Positions 55,868-64,000 of a stretch of 64,000 nt of DNA are shown piece by piece (position 1 is the stretch's first letter; each line of letters begins with the position of its first letter). The DNA lies in the NCBI GenBank assembly GCA_019358835.1, contig JAHHIH010000003.1:186001-250000 (forward strand). The letters are read 5' to 3'. Made by a program: the position numbers and the translations under genes. This DNA comes from Tildeniella torsiva UHER 1998/13D. GTDB taxonomy: Bacteria; Cyanobacteriota; Cyanobacteriia; Phormidesmidales; Phormidesmidaceae. Below the pieces are notes generated by a model. That model had not been told where the DNA came from, did not search any database, and saw only the letters and a list, made by a program, of their open reading frames with translations.

Positions 55868-56863
55868 TTACCACAGATCGCTTAAGGGCTCATGAATTGG
55901 GGGCAGAGCTGGCTCCGGAGTGTGGCTCCAGATCTCAATCAGCAGCTTGGCCAGAGCTTGGCTCACCCAGTCGTTGCCCTCAGGGCTGAGGTGAATGTGG
56001 TCGAAGTAGAGCCGCTCGTGGGCGGTCTGCTGAAACAGGGGCAGGCCATCTAGGTAGGGAATCCCCTCGCTTTGGGTAAAGGCGGTAAGGCGCTGACGGG
56101 CCACCCGTTCATAGTCGCGGGGGCCGTCGGGCTCGAGCTCGCGGCGTAGGGGGGTCATGGCGATCGCCAGCCGACCCCCTGCCGCCAGCACCACCTGGTT
56201 GATCTGGCGCAGGGCTTCTAGGTTGACCCCAACGCGATCGCCCCCTTGGTCATGCAGTGCTTGCAGGGCCGGGCTGGGGGTGTAGCCAAGCCGACGCTGG
56301 GCCACTTCCCACAGGGCCAGGGGCGGGCGGCGGGTGGGGTAGGCGGGGTTGCGACCCAGTTCGTAGCTATTGGGGGCGATCGCAAACAGATCGTCAGTAT
56401 TGAGCACTACCAGCACTAGCTGGGCCTCAAAGGTGCCAAACCGCAGCAGGTAGCCCAGCTCGTTGCGCGGCCCCCAGGAGTTGGCCGAGGCGTTGAACAC
56501 TTCCACGGTTTCAATCCCTGGTGGATGAAGGCTGGCCAATGCCTCCTGCACCTTTACTGACAGCAACTGGCTTTGATCAGTCCACCAGCCGCCGTTGACG
56601 ATGGAGTCGCCCACCATCAGCACCCGCAGGGTATCAACCGGGCGCTGGGGAGCCACCGCTGGCCCCCGCATCGAATATTGGTTGATCTCAATGCGGTTGC
56701 CCCGCCGCCGCAGGCTCTGGTTGGGGGCGAGGCGGTAGCCGGTGCGGGTATCGGCCACGTAGAGGGGTGGATTGCCCAGACCGTAGCGAATCCGCAGCAG
56801 CAGCTCGGCGATCGCGATCGCCCCTACCCCAATTCCCAACAGCCAGAGTCCGATTTCTACCAA
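55868..56863 (-). CDS. SGNH/GDSL hydrolase with N-terminal membrane anchor
   Basis: A 331-residue protein: one N-terminal hydrophobic helix (IGLWLLGIGVGAIAIAELLL), then an SGNH domain with the GDS block VLMVGDSIVNGG (Ser87), N in VEVFNASANSWGPRNELG, and the terminal DHIHLSPEG (Asp/His pair). This is the layout of GDSL esterases or acyl-transferring enzymes that act on surface polysaccharides. The start is TTG, preceded by AGGGG. Confidence 0.85.
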   Translation of the reverse strand: MVEIGLWLLGIGVGAIAIAELLLRIRYGLGNPPLYVADTRTGYRLAPNQSLRRRGNRIEINQYSMRGPAVAPQRPVDTLRVLMVGDSIVNGGWWTDQSQLLSVKVQEALASLHPPGIETVEVFNASANSWGPRNELGYLLRFGTFEAQLVLVVLNTDDLFAIAPNSYELGRNPAYPTRRPPLALWEVAQRRLGYTPSPALQALHDQGGDRVGVNLEALRQINQVVLAAGGRLAIAMTPLRRELEPDGPRDYERVARQRLTAFTQSEGIPYLDGLPLFQQTAHERLYFDHIHLSPEGNDWVSQALAKLLIEIWSHTPEPALPPIHEPLSDLW

Positions 56864-56985
56864 GGTCGCCCCTATCGCAGCACCACATTTTAGTCACATT
56901 CCCCAGAGTTTGGGTGAGGGGTGGATGGGTAGGGGGTGGGGGGTAGCTGTGCGAATCAGATGGGTGAACTACGAGATCCTACCAA

Positions 56986-58566
56986 TCAGCGTTGTTCCTG
57001 CAATTCTCTGGAGCGCTGGATCAGGGGGGCTACCGGTTCGGCCTGAAGCTGGTGGGTGATGCGCTCGCGGGCCAGGGCGCGGTATTCCCAGAAGTGCTCT
57101 CCGGCGGCGCACAGGCCCAGATACATGTTCAGCAGCTGGGGCTTGCGCCTCACCATTGTCCAGAGCTGACGCCAAAACTGACCCCGCAGCTCGGGGCGGC
57201 GCAGCCCCTGATGCCAGACTACCTGGGCCACCAACCGCAGCCCCCGCCCCAAGGGAAACTGCATCGTCTGCCCCCGCCCTTGCACAGTGCGAATCTTGAG
57301 GCACTGCTCCATAGAGCGTCTGAGGTAGTTGCTGGGCTCATAGAGCGTCCAAAAGCCTTCGACATATTCGCGGGCGATGTCGGTCACAGGGCGGGTGGGC
57401 ACAAAGTTCATCAGCGTGTTTTGGTCGCCGGTAGCGTTGTCGGTGCTGTCCATCAGGCGCTCTTCTTTTTTTAGTCGTTCCCAGAGGGCGGTGTTGGGCA
57501 GCGCTTGCAGCAGCCCCAGCATGGGTTGGGGAATGCTGGTTTCTTCGATAAAGGCCTGGATGCGATCGCCCGCCCCAGATCTCTCACCATCGAACCCGAG
57601 AATGAACCCGGCGTAGATCAACATCCCCGCCGCGTTGATCTTGGCGCAGGCTTCCACCAGCGGGTTGCGGGTGTTTTGCACCTTTCGCGTGGTCGCCAGG
57701 CTGTCTTGATCGGGGGTTTCAATGCCTAAAAATACGGCGTAAAATCCAGCCTCATTCATTAGCTGAAGCATTTCGTCATCTTCAGCCAAGTTGACCGAGG
57801 CCTCGGTCATAAACGTAAACGGATAGTTGTGCTCCTGCATCCAGGGAATCAGCTGCCGCAGAAACAGCTTGACATTGCGCTGGTTGCCAATAAAGTTGTC
57901 GTCCACAATAAACAGCGAGCCGCGCCAGCCCAGATCGTAGAGCGCTTGCAGTTCGGCCAGGGCCTGGTGGGGCGCTTTAGTGCGCGGCTTGCGGCCATAG
58001 AGCGAAATAATGTCGCAAAACTCGCAGTTAAACGGACACCCCCGCGAAAACTGCATCGCCATCATAAAGTACTGATCCCGCTGAAGCAGGTCGTAGCGGG
58101 GCATGGGGCTATGGGTGACATCGGGCTTGTCGATGGAGCGAAAAGTGCCCTGGGTTTCGCCGCGCTCCAGCGCTTCTAGAAACAGGGGTACGGTCATTTC
58201 CCCTTCGTCGAGCACTAGAAAATCAGCCCCCACCTCGAGGGCATCCTGGGGCACCGAAGTAGGGTAAGGGCCGCCCACCGCCACGGGTTTGCCCAGGTGT
58301 TTAGCTTTTTGAATTAGCCCTTGAAAGTCGGGCTTTTGCACCAGCATGGCGGAGAGAATGACGATGTCGCACCAGGCCCAGTCGGCCTCGGTTTCTGGAT
58401 TGACGTTGCGATCGCAAAAGCGAATCTCCCAATCGGTGGGCAGCAGCGCCGCCACCGTAATGATCCCCAGGGGTGGCAGAACGGCCTTGAGACCTGCGAT
58501 GGCCATAAAGCGATCGTAGGACCAAAACGATTGGGGAAACTTGGGGTAAAGCAGTAGGGCTTTCAT
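56986..58566 (-). CDS. B12-binding-domain radical SAM protein
   Basis: A 526-residue protein with an N-terminal Rossmann-like cobalamin-binding domain (about 1-140: LPPLGIITVAALLP, DIVILSAMLVQKP), a radical SAM domain with Cys177/181/184 (RGCPFNCEFCD) and a DUF4070-type C-terminal domain (about 370-526). Substrates of this group are varied (hopanoid, bacteriochlorophyll and similar modifications); which one applies here is unknown. The ATG at 58566 is preferred over 58581. Confidence 0.88.
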   Translation of the reverse strand: MKALLLYPKFPQSFWSYDRFMAIAGLKAVLPPLGIITVAALLPTDWEIRFCDRNVNPETEADWAWCDIVILSAMLVQKPDFQGLIQKAKHLGKPVAVGGPYPTSVPQDALEVGADFLVLDEGEMTVPLFLEALERGETQGTFRSIDKPDVTHSPMPRYDLLQRDQYFMMAMQFSRGCPFNCEFCDIISLYGRKPRTKAPHQALAELQALYDLGWRGSLFIVDDNFIGNQRNVKLFLRQLIPWMQEHNYPFTFMTEASVNLAEDDEMLQLMNEAGFYAVFLGIETPDQDSLATTRKVQNTRNPLVEACAKINAAGMLIYAGFILGFDGERSGAGDRIQAFIEETSIPQPMLGLLQALPNTALWERLKKEERLMDSTDNATGDQNTLMNFVPTRPVTDIAREYVEGFWTLYEPSNYLRRSMEQCLKIRTVQGRGQTMQFPLGRGLRLVAQVVWHQGLRRPELRGQFWRQLWTMVRRKPQLLNMYLGLCAAGEHFWEYRALARERITHQLQAEPVAPLIQRSRELQEQR

Positions 58567-59222
58567 AAATTCGTCTGACAATTAATGGGACTTTAAATCG
58601 ATGAGAAATCTCTGCTCACAACTCCTACGAGTTGAGTTGGCAAAGACACAGCTATTACCCCTGACTAAAGTTGGGGCAATCACAAAAAATCTGAAATATA
58701 CCTAGCTAGGCCAAACCCTAAATAGGGTCGGCCTTAAAAAAATGGGTCAATGCGTTGGGCTTGTCCCTGAATGACACAATCCAACAACCGATTTGGGCGT
58801 ATTAGTAGGAATGGGCTTGTGACGGTGAGACTTGAAGCGAAAAACCCATTGCGACAGTTGACAGAGCAGCGGCTGGCTAAAAACTGGGGTAATAATAAAA
58901 ATCCTAGGGATTTAAGCGAGCTTTTACAGTTGTAGCTGTAGCCCTTGGAGCCAGTATAGGTCTACCCTCCAAATGTGGGAAGCCGATAGCAACCTATTGG
59001 TTACATCTCTCAACGTTTGTATGAGTTGAATGACTAATGGCGACTGATTGCTATGTCCAAAAAGACGTTTGAATTGGTTGAAAACAATCTTTAAACTACT
59101 TCTTTGGAGACATGCTTCAGAACCAATTTTGTGCAGTCGCCCCCTGCCCCATAGCTGACTTTATGAGTGCCACTAGCGCATCACCGCCTGTAGCCGATTG
59201 AAGTTTAAGAGATCACTAAACC
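58567..59222. other. Intergenic region with a hairpin, no gene seen
   Basis: About 650 bp without a plausible frame. A GGCC-AA-ACCCT/AGGGT-C-GGCC hairpin (58708-58734) is followed by a run of A on the plus strand, that is, T-run preceding it on the minus strand. ACAGTTGTAGCTGTAG-like short repeats occur near 58930. Promoter DNA of the radical SAM gene must lie here. Confidence 0.55.
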
Positions 59223-62087
59223 CTATTTTTCCACCAGCTCGCGGAACCAGTTGTCGCTCCACAATTCGTCAAAGGCGGGCTCGGTGCGGGCTTCTTCGCG
59301 GTAGTCAGGGTCAAGGCGCACCGCCTGTTGCAGCGCTTCCATGGCATTGTCGAACTGGCGCTGGAGGGCGTAGCAGAGGGCCTTGTGGTAGTGGGCCTTA
59401 GGGTAGTCGGGGTCAAGGGCGATCGCCTTGTCAAAGCTCTTAATCGCATCCTCGTCGCGACCCAGCTTCACCAGGGCCAGGCCCCGGTTGTCCCAGCCCT
59501 TGGGGGCGTCGGGGTTGAAGCGGGTGGCTTTGTCAAAGCTGGCCAGGGCGTCGTCGTAGCGCTCCAGCTCAATCAGCGAGAGGCCCCGGTTCAGCCAGGC
59601 GATCGCATCGTTGGCCTGGTACTCCACCGCCTTGTCGAAGGAGTTAAACGCCTCCTCGTGCTGCTGCAAAATGCCGTAGGACACGCCCCGGTTCACCCAG
59701 GCTTCATGGTACTCAGGGTGAATCTCCAGGGCTTTGTCAAAGGCAGTAATGGCGTCTTCGCGGCGCTTGAGGCGGCTCAGCACCATACCCTGGTTGAGCC
59801 AGGCCTTGGCATCGTCGGGGGTAATTGCGGTGAGCTGGTCGAACACCGTGAGGGCATCTTCGTGGCGGCGCAGCTCGCGCAAAATTAGCCCCTTTTGCAG
59901 CAGCGCCCCGGTGTGCTTGGGCTCTAGTTCCAGGGCGTGGTCGAGGGAATCGATCGCCCCCTCCAGTTGCTCTAGCGCCTGCTGGGCTGTAGCCCGGTTG
60001 AGCCACACCTGGGTGTTGACCGGCTGAATGTCGAGGGCTTTGTCGTACTCGGCCACCGCCAGGGCGTAGTCGCCGTCCGCCAGGTAGCGATCGCCCCGGC
60101 CAATGTATTCATCGGCGGTGAGAAATAGCTGGGGCCGGTTGGTCTCCAGCCGACCGATCTTGTCGGTGATCGTCTCGAACTGCTGCCGCGCCTCGCTCAT
60201 AAATGAGTCGGCCAGGTACTGGGGCGACACCTCGCCCAGGCGGCGCATAATCTCGTCTTTTTGGTGAGTGGCCTCGGCCTGGATCGCCTCCAGCCGCACC
60301 CGGTAGCTCTGCTGCAAATCGCCCAGGCGGCCCAGGGTGACCTCACGCCCGGCCTCAATATCGGCCTCCAGACGGGCAAAGCGCTCCGCCATTTCAGCCA
60401 TCAGCCCGTCGAGCTGGGTGCGGGCCGCCGCCTCACGCTCGGCGGTGTTGGTGCCCAGAGTGGCCAAATCTTCGCTGAGGCGAGCATCGAAGGTGTCGAT
60501 TTTGTCGAGGACGCGATCGCGGCGGGTAAAGATTGACCCGCGCACCTGATTGAGCTGCTCGGTAAAGGCCGTTTCCATCGCCCGCAGCCCGTCGAGCACC
60601 TGGAGCTGCTGCTCCCCTGCCACCTCTTGCAGCACCCGCACCTGCTGGCGAAAGGCGTTGGCGGTGCTTTCCACATCGGCCAGCAGCGTTGAACGCTGAA
60701 TTTCGGCCTCGGTAGCCATCTGGCTGAGCTGCCCCTGCAACGCCTGGGCCGTGCGCTGAAAGTCGTCCAGGGTGTTTTGCTGGCGGGCATCCACCTCGGC
60801 GCGGGTATCGGCAAAACGCTCCAGGGCTTCATCCGCGGCCCGGCGCAGGTCGCCCAGCAGCATGTCCTGCTGCTTCTCGATGTCAAGCTTCAGGCCGCCA
60901 AACTGGGCCAAAAATTCGTCGGCCTGGCGGCGTAGGTCGGCCAAGATACGGCTGCGTTGACCATCCACTTCACCGCGCAGGTTGGCAAATCGCGACGTAA
61001 ATTCGTCGATGGAGCGCTGAATGGTTTGCAGCGCCAGGTCGCGCTCGCCCAAAGCGCTGACCTGCAAGTCGCCCAGCTGGTGGCTGATCTCTTCAGTCTG
61101 GGTTTGCAAGCGGGTGAGGCTGCCCTGGCGCAGCGCCTCTAGGGCCTCGGCAATGGTGGCGGCCTGGCGCTCAACCTGGTCGCTGGCCTGGGTGGTGAGC
61201 TGCTGGCGCAGATCGACCAGGGCTACCATGACGCGATCGCGCTCTTCCTGCATCGCCAAAGTCATGGTGCCCATTTGGTCGGCAAAGCTGGTTTCGGCGT
61301 TGCCAATCTTTTGCAGCACCGCATCCTGATGCACTTCCACATCGCTGCGCAGTCGGTTCACGTCGCGCAAAAAGCCGGTTTGGTTTTCTTCTAGGGTACG
61401 AAATACTACATCCCGCTGGAGCTGCGTGTCTTTGCGCAGGGTGGTGATCTCGTCGTCGGCGGTGGCCCGCAGCCCCGTGAGGTGGCCGACAAAGTTGACC
61501 TCGGTTGACTCTAGCTTCACCTGCAAATCGCTCAGGGTCGATTGCCAGTCGTTAATCGTGCGCGCTTTGAATTCCGCCAGGTCATCCACCAGCCGGTTGA
61601 GCACCTGTTTTTTGGTAACAGCCTCTTCTTGGAAGCGATCGGTGCGGCTGTCTAGCTCGGCGGCTCGCTCTTTCGCATGACTGAGAATATAGTCGAGGTC
61701 GCGGGTGGCGGATTGAATCTTGGTCTCTAAATCGGTGATGTCGTTGATCTGGTTGCGCACCACCACCGACACTTCTTGAATCACCGATCGCCGCATCAGC
61801 CAGAGCATCACCACACCAACGCTGAGCAGCAGCAGCAGCGTACCCAGCATGACAAAAAATAGCGTGGTGGCACGGCGAAAGGCTAGATCGGCCTCAGTGC
61901 TCAACTGCTCTAGCTCGGCAGTGGTCGCTGCCTGGGCCAACAGCACAGATTCCTGAACCTCGGCACCAGCTTGAGGACTGTCTTGCGCCATTGCAGGCCG
62001 CACCACCCCACCGCCGCTGATTAACATCAGCGACAGCAACAACAGGGGGCGGGGAACATCGGCCAGGGAACGCATAGGCTGCCTCAT
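59223..62087 (-). CDS. Large coiled-coil and TPR membrane protein
   Basis: A 954-residue protein: N-terminal signal-like segment (residues 1-34, cleavage after AMA), a membrane helix (about 75-96, LFFVMLGTLLLLLSVGVVML), about 500 residues of charged coiled coil with a rough 37-residue period (LRRQADEFLAQ, LRRAADEALERF, DDFQRTAQALQ), and about eight TPR units (about 690-950: ALEIHPEYHEAWVNRGVSYG, YDDALASFDKATRFNPDAPK). Probably a scaffolding or envelope protein; the partners are unknown. The gene is followed in the opposite direction by nothing close and preceded by the pentapeptide gene on the same strand. Confidence 0.85.
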   Translation of the reverse strand: MRQPMRSLADVPRPLLLLSLMLISGGGVVRPAMAQDSPQAGAEVQESVLLAQAATTAELEQLSTEADLAFRRATTLFFVMLGTLLLLLSVGVVMLWLMRRSVIQEVSVVVRNQINDITDLETKIQSATRDLDYILSHAKERAAELDSRTDRFQEEAVTKKQVLNRLVDDLAEFKARTINDWQSTLSDLQVKLESTEVNFVGHLTGLRATADDEITTLRKDTQLQRDVVFRTLEENQTGFLRDVNRLRSDVEVHQDAVLQKIGNAETSFADQMGTMTLAMQEERDRVMVALVDLRQQLTTQASDQVERQAATIAEALEALRQGSLTRLQTQTEEISHQLGDLQVSALGERDLALQTIQRSIDEFTSRFANLRGEVDGQRSRILADLRRQADEFLAQFGGLKLDIEKQQDMLLGDLRRAADEALERFADTRAEVDARQQNTLDDFQRTAQALQGQLSQMATEAEIQRSTLLADVESTANAFRQQVRVLQEVAGEQQLQVLDGLRAMETAFTEQLNQVRGSIFTRRDRVLDKIDTFDARLSEDLATLGTNTAEREAAARTQLDGLMAEMAERFARLEADIEAGREVTLGRLGDLQQSYRVRLEAIQAEATHQKDEIMRRLGEVSPQYLADSFMSEARQQFETITDKIGRLETNRPQLFLTADEYIGRGDRYLADGDYALAVAEYDKALDIQPVNTQVWLNRATAQQALEQLEGAIDSLDHALELEPKHTGALLQKGLILRELRRHEDALTVFDQLTAITPDDAKAWLNQGMVLSRLKRREDAITAFDKALEIHPEYHEAWVNRGVSYGILQQHEEAFNSFDKAVEYQANDAIAWLNRGLSLIELERYDDALASFDKATRFNPDAPKGWDNRGLALVKLGRDEDAIKSFDKAIALDPDYPKAHYHKALCYALQRQFDNAMEALQQAVRLDPDYREEARTEPAFDELWSDNWFRELVEK

Positions 62088-62180
62088 CAGGACTTTCCTA
62101 ATGGAATAGGACTAGGATACCTGATACTTCAAAGGGTTAGGGCACAGGCCAGCAACATTCACCCCAAGGTCAACAGGCCT

Positions 62181-62714
62181 TCAAAGCCCATAGTTATGGC
62201 CATTAGGCAAAATCGTAGTACCGTCGCAACAGCTTTCTCCAAGATCTGCTCCCACAGCCCGAAACAGATTGCAACGACTGAGGTTAGCCCTGGTCAAATC
62301 AGCCCCTTCTAGTTTGGCACCAGTCAAGTTGCTGTCCGCCAAATTAGCCTCCGTCAGCAGAGCCTGGCGCAGGTCAGCGCCGCTCAGATTGGCACCCGCT
62401 AAGTTCACCCGGCTCAGATTGGCACCCCGTAGGTCAGCCCGACCGAGGTCAGCTCCACTCAGCACAGCCCCAGTCAAGTCAGCACCATAGAGATTAATGT
62501 CCCCCAGATGGGCTTTAACCAGGCTTGCCCCGCGCAAATTAGCCAGACTGAGATTGCCGTAGGGCATATAGCTTTCATCTAGGTAGCTGCCCTGCAAATC
62601 GATCTGGCGCAAATCCGCCTCAAACAGCTGAATGCCGGCCAAATCTACTGCCGAGAAGCAGCGTTGACCGTTCTGATACGCCCCAAGCAGGGCCTCCTTA
62701 GTGAGTCGCTCCAT
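62181..62714 (-). CDS. Pentapeptide-repeat protein
   Basis: A 177-residue protein with about 18 A(D/N)LxG-type pentapeptides from residue 33 to 150 (LTGAVLSGADLGRADLRGANL), giving a right-handed beta-helix. The short N-terminus (ERLTKEALLGAYQNGQRCFS) and the C-terminal ESCCDGTTILPNGHNYGL frame the repeat. The family includes DNA mimics, but most cyanobacterial members lack a known function. It lies 93 bp upstream of the TPR gene and could be co-transcribed. Confidence 0.92.
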   Translation of the reverse strand: MERLTKEALLGAYQNGQRCFSAVDLAGIQLFEADLRQIDLQGSYLDESYMPYGNLSLANLRGASLVKAHLGDINLYGADLTGAVLSGADLGRADLRGANLSRVNLAGANLSGADLRQALLTEANLADSNLTGAKLEGADLTRANLSRCNLFRAVGADLGESCCDGTTILPNGHNYGL

Positions 62715-64000
62715 ATGCTATCGAAACTTGGCTCAACGCCTAAGTATTTCTGCTCAACTAAACATCAGAAAACAATGTAAGCGTTTACGTTTCGTAACAA
62801 GGCAGCGTTAATCTTCTCTTCAGGTTTTCCAAAAATCGCCCTAGACACCAAAAGACACACCTCCATGAGACACTACCGTCAGCTGACCCACCCACTAAGT
62901 AGGTCAGCTAAAGAAGAGTCGTCTCTGCCTACTCAAGCCAGAATTGTGATCTATAGACACCAGCAAGCATGGATCGCTCTGAAACTGCTACTCGATAAAA
63001 CAGCGCCATTCCCTACGTAGCAGGGCCCAGGACGGCCACCTACCTGATTAGGCAGAAGAATGTCTGGGTCGCATCTTTAGAATCCATCTCAACCAAGCCC
63101 TACCGTGATACGCCTCCGTCGAAAAGGTCGTGAATAGGCGGAAGGATAGACCTGAGCATGGAATATCAGGACACAAACATAGAACCTCCAGACCTACAGC
63201 CATTGATTCCCTCCGACAGAACAGCTCAAGGTCTTCCAATGAGGAACTTAATAGACCAGACCCCAGTAATCAACGCCCTCAATTACAGACATAGGACGCA
63301 GGCCTATTCCCAAGATTATTCACAGTGACGAGCAAGCATCTGTTAACGACATAAAACCCTAGGCCAAATGGCTTAGAAAGCATTCCAACTGGTTTAAGTA
63401 GCGTAGTGTCTGCACTATAAAATAGATTTTAAGAAGCATTAGATTTCTGCAAAGCAATTTAGCTCCTTAGGCCCGCAAGAGATTTAACTTTCCATACCAA
63501 CCCTTAAGCTCGCAAGTTAATTAGAGGCTCAAAAAAGTCTAAGTAGCATGTTATCCACACAAAGATTGCCGGAAAGCAATCAATTCTTAGCCTCCAATTT
63601 ATAGCGGTTTCAAAAATATCACACATTTCACACAGGCTTTATATTCTTGAAGATTTATCGAGGGTCTCTTTTCTTAAGAGATGAATTCTGCTTATGATAC
63701 TGAAAGTTTCGTCGAAGGCTACTTTAAATTTCAGATCCTAAGTGCCTAGTTTTTCCATCCGACAGAAGATAATTAGCAATACAATCCACATTTTCTCTGT
63801 AGAAAACAGGTCATACAGCGGTTCTTACTGAAATATAGTAAAAGTCGGCTTTCGATTCTATGGACTCAAAAGCTTATCTCAGTTGAGGTTCACCGGATGA
63901 ATTCAAGAACTGCTGTAGCAGAATCCAAGACGTTCCCAAGTTTTTAAGCATAGCAGTCGCAGACAATGATTGAATCAGCAAATGACGACTCTAAGAAGAA
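62715..64000. other. Gene-free AT-richer stretch at the window end
   Basis: About 1.29 kb with no convincing coding frame on either strand. It lacks HIP1 octamers, unlike most of the window, and is AT-richer. TTATTCACA (63316-63324) and TTATCCACA (63551-63559) match the DnaA-box pattern. It may be a long leader of a gene to the right, a decayed region or transferred DNA. The 63-residue frame at 63048-63239 (minus) has no protein-like composition. Confidence 0.6.

Noticed and set aside
63048..63239. 63-residue minus-strand frame in the terminal AT-rich region
   Set aside because: Cys/Leu/Arg mixture without helix or strand pattern, and no ribosome site; isolated in non-coding DNA.
63316..63559. 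Chromosomal origin suggested by two DnaA-box-like sites
   Set aside because: Only two sites, no dnaA/dnaN or box cluster nearby; kept as a weak observation only.

Overview
The window comes from a cyanobacterial chromosome with GC-rich genes. Supporting signs are the very frequent HIP1 palindrome (GCGATCGC), the fbp-zwf-opcA block, a 31-residue cytochrome b6f PetL, and families largely confined to cyanobacteria (OpcA, UPF0182, DUF4079, DUF4168). Dispersed heptanucleotide and hairpin repeats of the kind seen in filamentous, Leptolyngbya/Nodosilinea-like genomes also occur. Genus level is inference only. There is no rRNA, CRISPR array, prophage or intact insertion sequence; one tRNA (Phe) is present.

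Layout. 1-5.6 kb: a truncated phytase-like lipoprotein, an anchored FAD oxidoreductase, a secreted PPC-domain protein, tRNA-Phe, a gene-free stretch that folds into a closed multi-helix RNA candidate, and an alpha/beta hydrolase. 5.9-10.2 kb: carbon-flux block fbp, zwf, opcA (redox control of the Calvin cycle versus the oxidative pentose phosphate pathway). 10.3-12.2 kb: a phosphoesterase, an SH3b protein and a small acidic protein. 12.4-16.3 kb: exopolysaccharide operon (GT4, initiating phosphoglycosyltransferase, O-antigen-ligase-like protein) whose tail overlaps petL on the other strand. 16.5-20.8 kb: aroB, hisB, a PIN/UPF0175 toxin-antitoxin pair, miaB. 21.5-24.8 kb: accessory island with an MNT nucleotidyltransferase flanked by direct repeats, an AT-rich protein with HTH-like segments and a Cys cluster, and an XRE regulator facing a conserved small protein across two matching dyad operators. 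24.8-28.2 kb: a nitrate/cyanate/bicarbonate-type ABC transporter. 28.8-30.7 kb: queC, cdsA and an overlooked 43-residue ORF. 30.9-33.4 kb: arsenate detoxification pair (gap, arsJ) behind two ArsR/SmtB-type operators. 33.5-38.0 kb: a Uma2 protein and a 5-oxoprolinase carrying four in-frame repeat insertions. 38.2-44.6 kb: GDP-fucose synthase, a pseudopilin, the glutathione-dependent formaldehyde pathway, DUF4168, TetR, and a GST. 44.9-58.6 kb: cyanobacterial conserved proteins, a GT2, a 1116-residue protein of unknown function, a zinc-ribbon membrane protein, an SGNH hydrolase and a B12/radical SAM protein. 59.2-62.7 kb: a large coiled-coil/TPR membrane protein and a pentapeptide-repeat protein. 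62.7-64.0 kb: AT-richer, HIP1-free DNA without a convincing gene.

Most of the window is ordinary cyanobacterial backbone. The points most worth a second look are the structured RNA candidate at 3925-4198, the operator pair and repeat-flanked MNT gene in the 21.5-24.8 kb island, the AT-rich 458-residue protein there, the antisense overlap of petL, the repeats translated inside the 5-oxoprolinase, and the 1116-residue protein. All functional calls rest on reading translated sequence and motifs; no database search was possible.
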